Positions 55,024 to 63,076 are shown, numbered from the stretch's first letter. The stretch: 64,000 nucleotides of DNA from Hungatella effluvii (GCF_003201875.1 NZ_QJKD01000002.1:434001-498000), one strand, 5' to 3'. Made by a program: numbers and translations. The notes: generated by a model from the letters alone, not told the origin.

Positions 55024-56082
55024 ATGAAACGGATTAAGCTGATAGTGGCCTACGACGGCACAAATTACTGCGGATGGCAGATACAGAATAATGGGCGGAC
55101 CATAGAAGAAGTCTTAAACGAGGCGCTGACCGCGCTGTTTCACGAGAAGGTGGCGGTAATCGGGGCCAGCCGGACGGATTCCGGCGTCCACTCCGATGGT
55201 AATGTGGCAGTGTTCGACACGGAGAGCCGGATGCCGGCGGATAAGGTCTGTTTTGCACTCAACCAGAGACTGCCGGAGGACATCCGGGTCCTTGCGTCGG
55301 AGGAGGTTCCCTTAACGTGGCATCCCAGAAAATGCAACTGCGTAAAGACGTACGAATACAGAATCCTGAACCGGAAGATCGAGATTCCGACGCTGCGGCT
55401 GTATGCCTATTTCTGCTATTTCCCCCTCGACGCAGAGAAGATGAAGCAGGCGGCGGCGTATCTGGTGGGAGAACACGATTTTACCAGCTTCTGCGCACCG
55501 AGGACCCAGGCAGAGGACATGGTGCGTACCATTTACAGCCTGGACGTCGTGAAGACGGGCGATATGATTACGATACGGGTCAGTGGAAGCGGGTTCCTCT
55601 ATAATATGGTCCGCATCATCGCGGGGACGCTTATGAAGGTGGGGCTGGGAGTCTATCCGCCGGAGCATGTGGAGGAGATTCTGGATGCAAGAAACCGCGC
55701 GGCAGCAGGCCCTACCGCGGTGGCCAGAGGACTGACGCTGATCAGCCTGGAGGAAGAGACGGAGCTTCGCCCTGTCATAGCGGCTGAAAATAAGGAGTGG
55801 AAATATTCTCTGGATCAGACGAAGACGGTAAAAGAGAAGCAGTCATTTCTCACCATAGAGCGGTGCGTCCCGGAGGAGTTTGAACGCCTTCTGTTCCGGG
55901 TGGTGCACCAGGCTGTCAGGAACGGAGCGGAAACGGTTTATGTAAACGATCAGGAAGCCGCCGGGCGGATCGAAGCGGGCAAGGCATACGGCTATTACGT
56001 GTTTTGGCCTTCAGACGAGAAGGGCGGATGGTATGTGACCCACGACGCGCGAGTCTGGGGAAAGAGCGGGGAGGAGACCTGA
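55024..56082 (+). CDS. truA: tRNA pseudouridine(38-40) synthase with C-terminal extension
   Basis: TruA isomerises uridines 38-40 in the tRNA anticodon arm. The catalytic domain (residues 1-245) is complete: IVAYDGTNYCGWQIQ, SRTDSGVHSDGNVA with nucleophile Asp52, and GSGFLYNMVRIIAGTL. The protein runs on to 352 residues; most TruA are about 245-260. The extra 105 residues include QSFLTIERCVPEEFERLLFR and KAYGYYVFWPSDEKGGWYV and look like a small folded domain that I do not recognise. The reading frame is continuous. I start it at 55024; the ribosome binding site is weak and it probably relies on coupling with ecfT. Confidence 0.93.
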   Translation: MKRIKLIVAYDGTNYCGWQIQNNGRTIEEVLNEALTALFHEKVAVIGASRTDSGVHSDGNVAVFDTESRMPADKVCFALNQRLPEDIRVLASEEVPLTWHPRKCNCVKTYEYRILNRKIEIPTLRLYAYFCYFPLDAEKMKQAAAYLVGEHDFTSFCAPRTQAEDMVRTIYSLDVVKTGDMITIRVSGSGFLYNMVRIIAGTLMKVGLGVYPPEHVEEILDARNRAAAGPTAVARGLTLISLEEETELRPVIAAENKEWKYSLDQTKTVKEKQSFLTIERCVPEEFERLLFRVVHQAVRNGAETVYVNDQEAAGRIEAGKAYGYYVFWPSDEKGGWYVTHDARVWGKSGEET

Positions 56083-56101
56083 TTTTTAACGGAATTGTTA
56101 C

Positions 56102-56130
56102 TTGTATACGGCGGAGGTTTTTGATATACT
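56102..56130 (+). promoter_or_regulatory. kup promoter
   Basis: TTGTAT (56102-56107), a 17-base spacer and TATACT (56125-56130). The terminator below starts about 25 bases after the expected transcription start. Confidence 0.7.
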
Positions 56131-56159
56131 TGCTAAAATCTCCATGGCAGGAATGCCGG

Positions 56160-56186
56160 GACGGTTGTGATACAGCCGTCTTTTTT
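56160..56186 (+). terminator. Terminator in the kup 5' leader
   Basis: GACGG (56160-56164) pairs with CCGTC (56176-56180), with TGT/ACA inside and TTTTTT after. A GGCA/TGCC hairpin precedes it. It lies between promoter and gene and may act as an attenuator; alternatively it ends read-through from truA. It is too short to be a ydaO-type c-di-AMP riboswitch. Confidence 0.78.
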
Positions 56187-56262
56187 CGTGCAAATGAATA
56201 TACTGCGGCGGGCCTTTGAATGCGCAGGGAGATAAGGGCGCTGCCGAAAAAGAGGTTTTGAT

Positions 56263-58260
56263 ATGACGGCGGACAGAACAAAGACACATGAGATACCGAC
56301 GAGCGCCGGTGCTGTATTGATCACGATGGGTGTGGTGTACGGAGATATCGGGACGTCTCCCATGTACGTAATGAAGTCAATCGTGGCCGGCAACGGGGGA
56401 TTGGGAGGAGTCAGCGACGAACTGATCTTAGGCGCGCTCTCCCTGGTCATCTGGACCATCACCCTGCTGACAACGATGAAATATGTGGTGGTGGCCATGC
56501 AGGCGGATAACCACGGTGAGGGCGGCATTTTCTCCCTGTACAGTCTGGTAAAGCATTTTGGAAAATGGCTCATCTTTCCGGCCATGATTGGCGGAGCGGC
56601 CCTGCTGGCGGATGGCGTGATGACACCGGCAGTGACGGTGACGACGGCGATCGAGGGGCTTAGAAGCATCTCTTCCATGGGGGAGCTGCTGGGAGACGGG
56701 CAGAATAAGATCATTTTTATAACGATAACAATTATTGCGCTGCTGTTCCTGGTTCAGAGAGCGGGCACCAGTTCCATCGGAAGGGCCTTTGGCCCTGTTA
56801 TGGCAGTCTGGTTTCTGTTTCTGGCCGCGGCGGGGCTGGGGAACATAGGCGGGAATGTGGCGGTACTGAAAGCCTTTAATCCGGTCTACGCGGTGAAGAT
56901 CCTGACCAGTCCGGCCAATGATGCCGGGATTATGATCTTAGGCAGCGTGTTTCTGGCGACAACCGGCGCGGAGGCGCTGTACTCGGATATGGGGCACGTG
57001 GGAAAGAATAATATTTTCCTGAGCTGGCCTTTCGTTAAGATCTGCCTGATTATCAATTATCTCGGGCAGGGGGCCTGGCTGATGGCCTGTAAATCTAATG
57101 CGGCGCTGGCGGAGATACCGGATATGAATCCATTTTTTCAGATGCTGCCGGAAGGAATCCGGCCCTTTGCCGTGTTCCTCGGCGCGGCCGCTGCAATTAT
57201 CGCGTCCCAGGCGCTTATATCCGGTTCCTTTACGCTGGTATCGGAGGCGAGCCGGCTGGATTTAATGCCTCATATGCAGATCACATACCCATCCCAGCAA
57301 AAAGGGCAGATTTATATTCCGCTGGTGAATCAGGTGCTGTGGGTTGCCTGTACCGGAGTGGTTCTTCTGTTTCAGACCAGCGCCCATATGGAAGCAGCTT
57401 ACGGTCTGGCGATTACGCTGACCATGCTGATGACAACCGTGCTGCTCTTTCTCTATCTGCGAAAGGTGAAGAAACTGGCTGTGGTGCCTTTCCTTTTCCT
57501 GGTCTTCTTCGGCGGTCTGGAGGGAAGCTTTTTCATATCCAGCTTAAGTAAGTTCAGCCATGGGGGATACGTGGCGCTCTTTATGGCTTTGATTCTGTTT
57601 GGGATCATGGTCGTATGGCATGAGGGGACCGGCATTGAGTCTTCCCAGGCGGTGCTCCTGCCCCTGCGGAAGTATCTGCCCCAGCTGGAAAAATTAAAAA
57701 ATGACAGTTCCCAGGAGCTGTTGGCCGACAATCTGGTCTTCATCACAAAGGACAGTGACAAAAACAAGCTGGACAGAGACATTCTGTATTCCATCTTTGA
57801 CAAGAAGCCAAAGCGTGCCAATGCATACTGGTTTGTGGGCATTACCGTCACGGATGAGCCCTATACCCGGGAATACAGCGTGGACAGCATGGGGACGAAT
57901 TACATGTTCCGTGTGCAGCTTAAGCTGGGCTTTCGGGAAAATCAGCGGGTGAATGTCTACTTGAGGCAGATCGTGGACGAGATGGTGAAGAGCGGGGAGC
58001 TGCCGTCTCAGAAGCGCCGGTACTCCATCTATGAGCCGGGCGTCGTGGGGACCTTTAAGTTCTGTATGATCCGAAAGCTTCTGGTTCCGGAAAGCGATAT
58101 CGGCCCCTTTAAACGGGCGGCGATATCGCTGAAATACGCAATCCGCCATTTCGCAGGCACACCGGACCGGTGGTACGGACTGGAGAATTCCTCCCTGATC
58201 ATCGAGTATGTTCCGCTCTTTATCCAGATGAAGCCGGTAAGTCATCTCACGAGGGTATGA
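56263..58260 (+). CDS. kup: Potassium uptake protein Kup
   Basis: Kup (665 residues) is a proton-coupled potassium importer. GVVYGDIGTSPMYVMKSI opens the first helix and is the family hallmark; about twelve helices run to residue 450, then a cytoplasmic domain of about 200 residues. ALLADGVMTPAVTVTTAIEG and GAEALYSDMGHVG are also typical. AGAGG precedes the ATG. It is transcribed from its own promoter after truA. Confidence 0.93.
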   Translation: MTADRTKTHEIPTSAGAVLITMGVVYGDIGTSPMYVMKSIVAGNGGLGGVSDELILGALSLVIWTITLLTTMKYVVVAMQADNHGEGGIFSLYSLVKHFGKWLIFPAMIGGAALLADGVMTPAVTVTTAIEGLRSISSMGELLGDGQNKIIFITITIIALLFLVQRAGTSSIGRAFGPVMAVWFLFLAAAGLGNIGGNVAVLKAFNPVYAVKILTSPANDAGIMILGSVFLATTGAEALYSDMGHVGKNNIFLSWPFVKICLIINYLGQGAWLMACKSNAALAEIPDMNPFFQMLPEGIRPFAVFLGAAAAIIASQALISGSFTLVSEASRLDLMPHMQITYPSQQKGQIYIPLVNQVLWVACTGVVLLFQTSAHMEAAYGLAITLTMLMTTVLLFLYLRKVKKLAVVPFLFLVFFGGLEGSFFISSLSKFSHGGYVALFMALILFGIMVVWHEGTGIESSQAVLLPLRKYLPQLEKLKNDSSQELLADNLVFITKDSDKNKLDRDILYSIFDKKPKRANAYWFVGITVTDEPYTREYSVDSMGTNYMFRVQLKLGFRENQRVNVYLRQIVDEMVKSGELPSQKRRYSIYEPGVVGTFKFCMIRKLLVPESDIGPFKRAAISLKYAIRHFAGTPDRWYGLENSSLIIEYVPLFIQMKPVSHLTRV

Positions 58261-58332
58261 CAGACGGGGAATATGAAAAACAATATTTTGTAAAAAACAT
58301 CGAAAAAACCTTGATTTTATGGGAAAAAGAGG

Positions 58333-58361
58333 TTGACACACCCGGCTGAATGTAATATAAT
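58333..58361 (+). promoter_or_regulatory. rplM promoter
   Basis: TTGACA (58333-58338), a 17-base spacer and TATAAT (58356-58361) are consensus. Confidence 0.9.
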
Positions 58362-58367
58362 GTATAA

Positions 58368-58464
58368 CTGTGACGTTAGACGAAAATGCTTATGCCAATG
58401 CCCCGGAGTGAGCGTTTTACGATATAGTTTTAATAATAACAGCAATTTAACAGGAGGTTAACCA
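58368..58464 (+). promoter_or_regulatory. Leader of rplM-rpsI (L13 leader-like)
   Basis: AAAATGCT (58383-58390) pairs with AGCGTTTT (58411-58418), extended by CG/CG with a bulge, around a 20-base loop. A leader bound by L13 is known for this operon in Firmicutes, and this could be its counterpart. Confidence 0.45.
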
Positions 58465-58899
58465 ATGAAAACTTTTATGGCTAGTCCAGCAACAATTGAG
58501 AGAAAATGGTACGTAGTTGACGCTACAGGACATACATTAGGACGCTTGGCTTCAGAAGTGGCTAAAGTATTAAGAGGAAAGAATAAACCGATCTTCACAC
58601 CACATATGGATTGCGGCGATTATGTAATTATCGTAAATGCAGATAAGGTGAACGTATCTGGAAAGAAGTTAGACCAGAAGATTTACTACAATCACTCTGA
58701 TTATGTAGGCGGAATGAAGGAAACAACCTTAAGAGAAATGATGGCTAAGAAGCCGGAGAAGGTTATGGAATTAGCAGTTAAGGGTATGCTTCCGAAAGGA
58801 CCTTTAGGAAGAAGCATGATGACAAAACTTCACGTTTACGCTGGACCGGAACATGATAATGCGGCTCAGAAACCAGAAGTTTTAGAAATCAAATTTTAA
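58465..58899 (+). CDS. rplM: 50S ribosomal protein L13
   Basis: L13 (144 residues) is an early large-subunit assembly protein. [40 protein letters not shown] and [13 protein letters not shown] are canonical. AGGAGGT precedes the ATG. It forms an operon with rpsI. Confidence 0.98.
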   Translation: MKTFMASPATIERKWYVVDATGHTLGRLASEVAKVLRGKNKPIFTPHMDCGDYVIIVNADKVNVSGKKLDQKIYYNHSDYVGGMKETTLREMMAKKPEKVMELAVKGMLPKGPLGRSMMTKLHVYAGPEHDNAAQKPEVLEIKF

Positions 58900-58926
58900 T
58901 TAAGGTACTGAAAGGAGGAAGTTATC

Positions 58927-59319
58927 ATGGCTAATGCAAAATTTTATGGAACAGGCAGAAGAAAAAAATCTATTGCCAGAGTATATTTAGTACCGGGTAC
59001 AGGTAAGATCACAGTTAATAAGAGAGACATCGATGAGTACTTCGGTCTTGAAACATTAAAAGTTGTTGTTCGTCAGCCGTTAGTTGCTACAGAGACCAAC
59101 GATAAGTTTGACGTACTGGTTAACGTTCATGGTGGTGGTTTTACAGGACAGGCAGGTGCTGTAAGACACGGTATCTCCAGAGCTCTTCTTCAGGCAGACG
59201 CTGATTACCGTCCGATCCTCAAGAAAGCTGGTTTCTTAACAAGAGACCCGAGAATGAAAGAAAGAAAGAAGTACGGCTTAAAGGCAGCTCGTCGTGCTCC
59301 ACAGTTCTCCAAGAGATAA
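58927..59319 (+). CDS. rpsI: 30S ribosomal protein S9
   Basis: S9 (130 residues) reaches into the P site with its C-terminal tail. [20 protein letters not shown] and [20 protein letters not shown] with the final QFSKR are canonical. AAAGGAGG precedes the ATG. Its 3' end (59304-59320) is repeated with one mismatch at 59917-59933, as expected for an integration site. Confidence 0.98.
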   Translation: MANAKFYGTGRRKKSIARVYLVPGTGKITVNKRDIDEYFGLETLKVVVRQPLVATETNDKFDVLVNVHGGGFTGQAGAVRHGISRALLQADADYRPILKKAGFLTRDPRMKERKKYGLKAARRAPQFSKR

Positions 59320-59331
59320 TAAGAAATATTA
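59304..59331 (+). repeat. att-like repeat, left (rpsI 3' end)
   Basis: GTTCTCCAAGAGATAAT (59304-59320) recurs at 59917 as GTTCTCAAAGAGATAAT. Over 28 bases the two copies agree at 24 positions. The left copy spans the last codons and the stop of rpsI. Confidence 0.6.
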
Positions 59332-59346
59332 TAAGAAAATTAACAG

Positions 59347-59380
59347 AACCCTTGAAAACTCAGTGTTTTCAAGGGTTTCT
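59347..59380 (+). terminator. Terminator after rpsI
   Basis: AACCCTTGAAAA (59347-59358) pairs perfectly with TTTTCAAGGGTT (59366-59377), followed by TCT. A second terminator at 59956 may be the older rpsI terminator displaced by the insertion. Confidence 0.88.
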
Positions 59381-59551
59381 CTATGTTTAAAGCAATTATG
59401 TGAAAGCCTAAAAAGTTTTGAAAACATGTTCGTAACAGACAAAAAATGGGTATTTGAGATAAGACTTATATGGTGGTAGATCAACAAGCGTCAATAAAGG
59501 TTTGTCAGAAACATATTTGATTAGTGGCATTTTGGTGTCTGGGCAAAAAGA

Positions 59552-59601
59552 ATAGGGAGTATCTCAATACAATTTATAGATTGTATTGAGATACTCCCTA
59601 T
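59552..59601. repeat. 22-base perfect inverted repeat at toxin promoter
   Basis: 59552-59573 and 59580-59601 are perfect inverted copies (ATAGGGAGTATCTCAATACA and two more bases) with a 6-base loop. The right arm holds the -35 box of the toxin promoter. It could be an operator, a terminator of incoming transcription, or part of the mobile unit. The stretch 59381-59551 is AT-rich and I see nothing else in it. Confidence 0.75.
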
Positions 59602-59609
59602 GATAAAAT
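59581..59609 (+). promoter_or_regulatory. Toxin promoter
   Basis: TTGTAT (59581-59586), a 17-base spacer and TAAAAT (59604-59609) lead into the small toxin gene, leaving a leader of about 55 bases. Confidence 0.65.
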
Positions 59610-59669
59610 GGACGCAAAGACAATCGTGTTGCAGGGTGAGTTGACTCCTATTCTTATAGAATGGGTGTG

Positions 59670-59765
59670 ATGCTTATGAAAAATCATTTTGATTTTAAGG
59701 ATATAATGACTTTTGGTCTGTTCCTTTTGGCATTACTTACATTCATTTTTTCGTTTTGTAAGTAG
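59670..59765 (+). CDS. Putative holin-like toxin (type I toxin-antitoxin)
   Basis: A 31-residue peptide: polar MLMKNHFDFKDIM, then one hydrophobic helix (TFGLFLLALLTFIFSF), then CK. This is the pattern of the Hol_Tox family of putative holin-like toxins, small membrane peptides of type I toxin-antitoxin systems such as TxpA/RatA of Bacillus. The start could also be the ATG at 59676. The ribosome binding site is weak (GGGTGTG), which fits RNA-controlled toxins. A promoter precedes it, and a convergent antisense RNA overlaps its 3' side. It is too short for ordinary gene finding. Confidence 0.78.
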   Translation: MLMKNHFDFKDIMTFGLFLLALLTFIFSFCK

Positions 59766-59858
59766 TTCTACATAGCAAAACCGCCCTTGTACTTTGGCGA
59801 GTAAGGGAGGTTCTTTAACTAAACTTATGGGTCAACCCCTTGTGGGCGGTTGTTCCTT
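59755..59858 (-). ncRNA. Probable antisense antitoxin RNA
   Basis: A minus-strand promoter (59894-59866) would start an RNA near 59858 that runs back over the toxin message. It contains AACCGCCC (59851-59844) and GGGCGGTT (59786-59779), which pair and are followed by TTG. Within this stem lies a CCCTTGTAC/GTAAGGG hairpin. The left end is approximate. The pairing partner is the 3' part of the toxin mRNA. Confidence 0.55.
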
Positions 59859-59865
59859 TTCTATC

Positions 59866-59894
59866 TTTATAACATAACATGATATTAAATTCAA
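59866..59894 (-). promoter_or_regulatory. Antitoxin RNA promoter
   Basis: On the minus strand TTGAAT (59894-59889), a 17-base spacer and TATAAA (59871-59866). Confidence 0.6.
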
Positions 59895-59916
59895 TAGCCT
59901 ATTTTGTGGGTTTGAA

Positions 59917-59944
59917 GTTCTCAAAGAGATAATCAGACAAATTA
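59917..59944 (+). repeat. att-like repeat, right
   Basis: The second copy of the rpsI 3'-end sequence: 16 of 17 core bases match, including the AGAGATAAT that holds the stop codon in the left copy. The segment between the copies is about 613 bases. Confidence 0.6.
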
Positions 59945-59955
59945 CGAGTTCATTC

Positions 59956-59990
59956 AAATCCCGCAGGCGGTTTCGTCTGTGGGATTTTTT
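59956..59990 (+). terminator. Terminator right of the island
   Basis: AAATCCCGCAGGCG pairs with CGTCTGTGGGATTT (59956-59987, wobbles allowed), followed by TTT. It stands at the distance from the right repeat that an rpsI terminator would have had before insertion. Confidence 0.88.
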
Positions 59991-60018
59991 GATACAGCGA
60001 TAAAGTGCGGGAGGTCTT

Positions 60019-60732
60019 ATGCTTCAGATTGCCATTTGTGATGATGAAAAATATTACCGGGAAACCATCCGGTCGCTCCTCACGAAATACTTAGAGAAGC
60101 GTGGGCTAACGTACACGTTTTCCATATTTCTGTCCGGAGAAGAGTTATTGAGCCTGCCGGAAAACGCCGTGAAATATGACGTTGTGTTCATGGACATCAA
60201 TATGAGCCGTGTGGACGGGATCGAGACGGCCGCCTGGATGAGGTCCCATCATTCGGAGACGGAGATTGTGTTTGTGACCGCATTTATTCATTATGCGCCG
60301 GAGGGATATAAGGTGGATGCGGTACGGTTTATCATGAAGGACACCCTGGAGGCGGCTCTTCCGGAGTGTATGGATGCGGTTCTCAAGAGAAAACGGCTGG
60401 AACAGGTGGAATTTTCCTGTGTGGAGGGGCATGTGAGGCTGTTTACGGATCGGATTCTCTACGTGGAGAGCCGGAAGCATAAGTCCATCTTCTGTTATCA
60501 GGGGGCGGAGCCGGCAGGCTACCAGGTCTATTTGAAGCTGGATGAGATCGAAGGGCGGCTGAAGGAATACGGTTTTCTGCGAATCCATAAGAGCTATCTG
60601 GTAAATATGAAGCATGTGAGGCGGATCAGCAATTATGAGGCTGAGCTTGACAGCGGGGAACGGCTGCCCATTCCGCGGCTCCGGTTCCAGGCGGTGAAAG
60701 AAGAGTATGCAGTATACAAAGGAGCGCTGTAA
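60019..60732 (+). CDS. LytTR-family response regulator
   Basis: A 237-residue regulator. The receiver domain has acidic residues in ICDDE and phosphoacceptor Asp59 in VVFMDINM. The C-terminal LytTR DNA-binding domain (about 135-237) has ILYVESRKHKSIFCY, FLRIHKSYLVNMKHV and LPIPRLRF. It belongs with AgrA/VirR-type regulators. GGGAGGT precedes the ATG. Its stop overlaps the kinase gene start in TAATG. Confidence 0.92.
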   Translation: MLQIAICDDEKYYRETIRSLLTKYLEKRGLTYTFSIFLSGEELLSLPENAVKYDVVFMDINMSRVDGIETAAWMRSHHSETEIVFVTAFIHYAPEGYKVDAVRFIMKDTLEAALPECMDAVLKRKRLEQVEFSCVEGHVRLFTDRILYVESRKHKSIFCYQGAEPAGYQVYLKLDEIEGRLKEYGFLRIHKSYLVNMKHVRRISNYEAELDSGERLPIPRLRFQAVKEEYAVYKGAL

Positions 60733-62000
60733 TGGGGATTGTGATGCGAAATATCCTGTTGTGCCTGATGCTGGGGACTGGCTGCAGCATTTATTATGAA
60801 ACGATCGTGCCGGTGCGGGTCTGGCGCAAAGCATGGGTGAGGTATACGGCGGTTCCGGCGTTTTCGCTGGGATTTCTGGTGATTGCATTTACGGAAATTC
60901 CGCCCTATATCCTGCAGCCGGTGAGAGTGATCGCCATCCTGTGGCTGGTCTCGTGGATTTACTTTCAGATGAAGGCGGTGCAGAGTTTGATTCTCTCCGT
61001 GCTGTTCTGCACGGCCATGTGGATCGTGATGGCCATTGTCGTGTCGGCCGTATACGCACTGCCGCCGGGGTACCGGGGACTTGAGATGATCGAGGAAGAG
61101 GTGTCCTACAGTGTTCTGCTGTGTCTGCTGCTGGTGTTTCATTTTCGGTACCGGAAGAAGATCAGCGGCCTTACTGGGGCGCAGTGGGCCAGGTTTGGGT
61201 ATTTTCCCATATTCAGTATGATCGTGATCATGGCAATCAGTATGATGATGGGAAGCGGGGATACGGAGCGGTTGGTGGCAGTGGCCGGTTTTGGCGTTCT
61301 CAATGTGATTGCCCTGTATTTTATTGGAAATATTCTGGAGAAGGATGCCCAGGTGCAGGAGATGAGACTGCTCCAGGAACGCACACAGAACCAGATGGAG
61401 ATGTACCAGAATATGCAGAGGAATTATGAACGGCAGAGGCGTGACCTGCACGACTATAAGAACCAGTTGACCTGCATCCAGGGCCTTCTTCTGGAGGACC
61501 GCAGGGAGGAGGCGCTCCGTTACGTGGAAACGCTGAACGGAAATCTGCGAAAAAACGCGGATTTTGTAAACACGAACCATGCGGTTGTCAATGTGGTGCT
61601 AAATCAGAAGTATCAGAGCGCGTTGGAAAGAAATATTACGATGCTTCTGTCTGTCAACGATCTGTCCGGGCTGACGATGCGTGAGGAGGACTTAGTCACG
61701 CTGCTTGTCAATCTGCTGGACAATGCCGTGGAGGCCTGCGAAAAGCTGAAAGAGAACCGGGTGATCAGGTTTAAGATGGTACTGGAGGAGGGGGAGCTGA
61801 TCCTTTCGGTCAGAAATCCTGTGGCGGTGCCTGTCGTCATCGACGGAAAAAGAATTGTTACCACGAAAATGGATGGGGGCAATCATGGAATCGGGCTGCT
61901 CAATGTGAATGGCGTGATTGAACGCAGCGGCGGAACCTCTGCGCTGAGATGTGAGGACGGTTGGTTTTGCTTTTCTGCGATGATTCCGGCTACAGAGTAA
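60732..62000 (+). CDS. Sensor histidine kinase (GHKL/AgrC type)
   Basis: A 422-residue kinase with about six membrane helices in residues 1-205, then a coiled region rich in Gln and Glu. RRDLHDYKNQL holds the phosphorylated His, LLVNLLDNAVEAC is the N box and NHGIGLLNV the G box of the HPK10 group. Such kinases often sense peptides, but no signal peptide gene is seen nearby. It is coupled to the response regulator gene. Confidence 0.92.
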   Translation: MGIVMRNILLCLMLGTGCSIYYETIVPVRVWRKAWVRYTAVPAFSLGFLVIAFTEIPPYILQPVRVIAILWLVSWIYFQMKAVQSLILSVLFCTAMWIVMAIVVSAVYALPPGYRGLEMIEEEVSYSVLLCLLLVFHFRYRKKISGLTGAQWARFGYFPIFSMIVIMAISMMMGSGDTERLVAVAGFGVLNVIALYFIGNILEKDAQVQEMRLLQERTQNQMEMYQNMQRNYERQRRDLHDYKNQLTCIQGLLLEDRREEALRYVETLNGNLRKNADFVNTNHAVVNVVLNQKYQSALERNITMLLSVNDLSGLTMREEDLVTLLVNLLDNAVEACEKLKENRVIRFKMVLEEGELILSVRNPVAVPVVIDGKRIVTTKMDGGNHGIGLLNVNGVIERSGGTSALRCEDGWFCFSAMIPATE

Positions 62001-62077
62001 AGGGGTTATTGGCGGAGTCAGTATTCTGAAGTTTATGATACGCAGTACTGGTTACCTGTTGAGGGGAAAAATAGAAG

Positions 62078-62102
62078 GAGGTGCCGGAAGGCGCCTCTTT
62101 TT
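62078..62102 (+). terminator. Terminator after kinase gene
   Basis: GAGGTGCC (62078-62085), loop GGAA, GGCGCCTC (62090-62097), then TTTTT. Confidence 0.9.
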
Positions 62103-62133
62103 GCTGCCGCACCGTCTGTTTGTGCTCTGGTTA

Positions 62134-62162
62134 TTGTTCTGTGAGGCGAAGATTCCTATAAT
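62134..62162 (+). promoter_or_regulatory. Promoter for lipoprotein gene
   Basis: TTGTTC (62134-62139), a 17-base spacer and TATAAT (62157-62162). Confidence 0.65.
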
Positions 62163-62172
62163 TAGGGGGACG

Positions 62173-62236
62173 AATCAGAGAAGCGGCTGAATCAGAGAAG
62201 CGGCTGGATCAGAGAAAGCGGCTGGATCAGTGAATC
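62173..62236 (+). repeat. 17-18-base tandem repeat in 5' leader
   Basis: AATCAGAGAAGCGGCTG occurs twice in a row (62173, 62190), then as GATCAGAGAAAGCGGCTG (62207), then partly as GATCAGTGAATC. It lies between the promoter and the ribosome binding site of the lipoprotein gene, so copy number could alter the leader. Confidence 0.85.
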
Positions 62237-62265
62237 TGACGTTTCACGGAAAGGAGAGAGGGCAA

Positions 62266-63039
62266 ATGAAGGGACTGAAAATGAGGCTTGTAATGGCAGC
62301 AGTGGTATGTGTCTGCCTGGCAGCCTGCGGCGGGAAGAGGAGTACTGCCAATGCAGAGACGCCGGAAGCGGCGGTTAAGTCGGCCATGGAGGCTTTACAG
62401 GCACTGGATTTAAGGACGTTTAATGCCTGCACGGATAATTATGTCAGCACCGACAGAAACTGGCTGGGGATACCGGTGGAGAGGAGATACCGGGTGTTCA
62501 ACGAGCTGCAGCAGCCGGGGATCCTGCAGGGGGCGAAAGAGCGGTCTAATCAGGCGTTTGCGGAGAAAATGGTGGAGAATCTGACATGGGAGATCCTTGG
62601 GGAGACGACAGAGGGCGGCCAGTCTGCTATTACCTTGCGCATTACGAATACGGATATGTCCAACGTCATGGGATATTATACGGTTCATATTCTGGAGAAA
62701 ATGGCGGGCGGCAGGGGAACCGGGATGAAAGAGCTGTTTGAAGAGATCGCGGAGTCTGATTACGACAGAGGCGGAGTCCTTCCATTTCTCGATGAGGCGG
62801 AAGGAAGTGTGACGACCGATGTGGAGGTGACGGTATGCCGGGAAAATAACAGATGGATTATGAAGATCACAGATCCATTTATTGAGGCGTTTATGGGGAA
62901 TTTCGGAACAGGGGAATTTTCTGATGAGGTGAAAGTGCGTATCGATGAACTGGAAAAGGAGTATGAAAAGAAGATGGACCAGTGGGGAGAGGACTTCGGC
63001 AGCCGGATCGAGCAGTGGGTGGAAGGGATTTTTGATTAA
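62266..63039 (+). CDS. Lipoprotein of unknown function
   Basis: A 257-residue lipoprotein. The lipobox CLAAC puts the anchor at Cys21. Residues about 30-55 (ETPEAAVKSAMEALQALDLR) recall the start of DUF4878/DUF5105-like NTF2-fold lipoproteins, and the rest is mixed alpha/beta with a charged C-terminal helix. I do not recognise the family with certainty. I start it at 62266, after AAGGAGAG, not 62230. Confidence 0.7.
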   Translation: MKGLKMRLVMAAVVCVCLAACGGKRSTANAETPEAAVKSAMEALQALDLRTFNACTDNYVSTDRNWLGIPVERRYRVFNELQQPGILQGAKERSNQAFAEKMVENLTWEILGETTEGGQSAITLRITNTDMSNVMGYYTVHILEKMAGGRGTGMKELFEEIAESDYDRGGVLPFLDEAEGSVTTDVEVTVCRENNRWIMKITDPFIEAFMGNFGTGEFSDEVKVRIDELEKEYEKKMDQWGEDFGSRIEQWVEGIFD

Positions 63040-63047
63040 AATACCGC

Positions 63048-63076
63048 TTGAATTATGGACCGGACTGTGCTAAAAT
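63048..63076 (+). promoter_or_regulatory. dgt promoter
   Basis: TTGAAT (63048-63053), a 17-base spacer and TAAAAT (63071-63076). Confidence 0.7.

Noticed and set aside
56131..56186. ydaO-type c-di-AMP riboswitch before kup
   Set aside because: Only about 50 bases from start to terminator and none of the conserved ydaO core is visible.
56194..56235. A 13-codon open frame in the kup leader
   Set aside because: No ribosome binding site and no codon pattern typical of a regulatory leader peptide.
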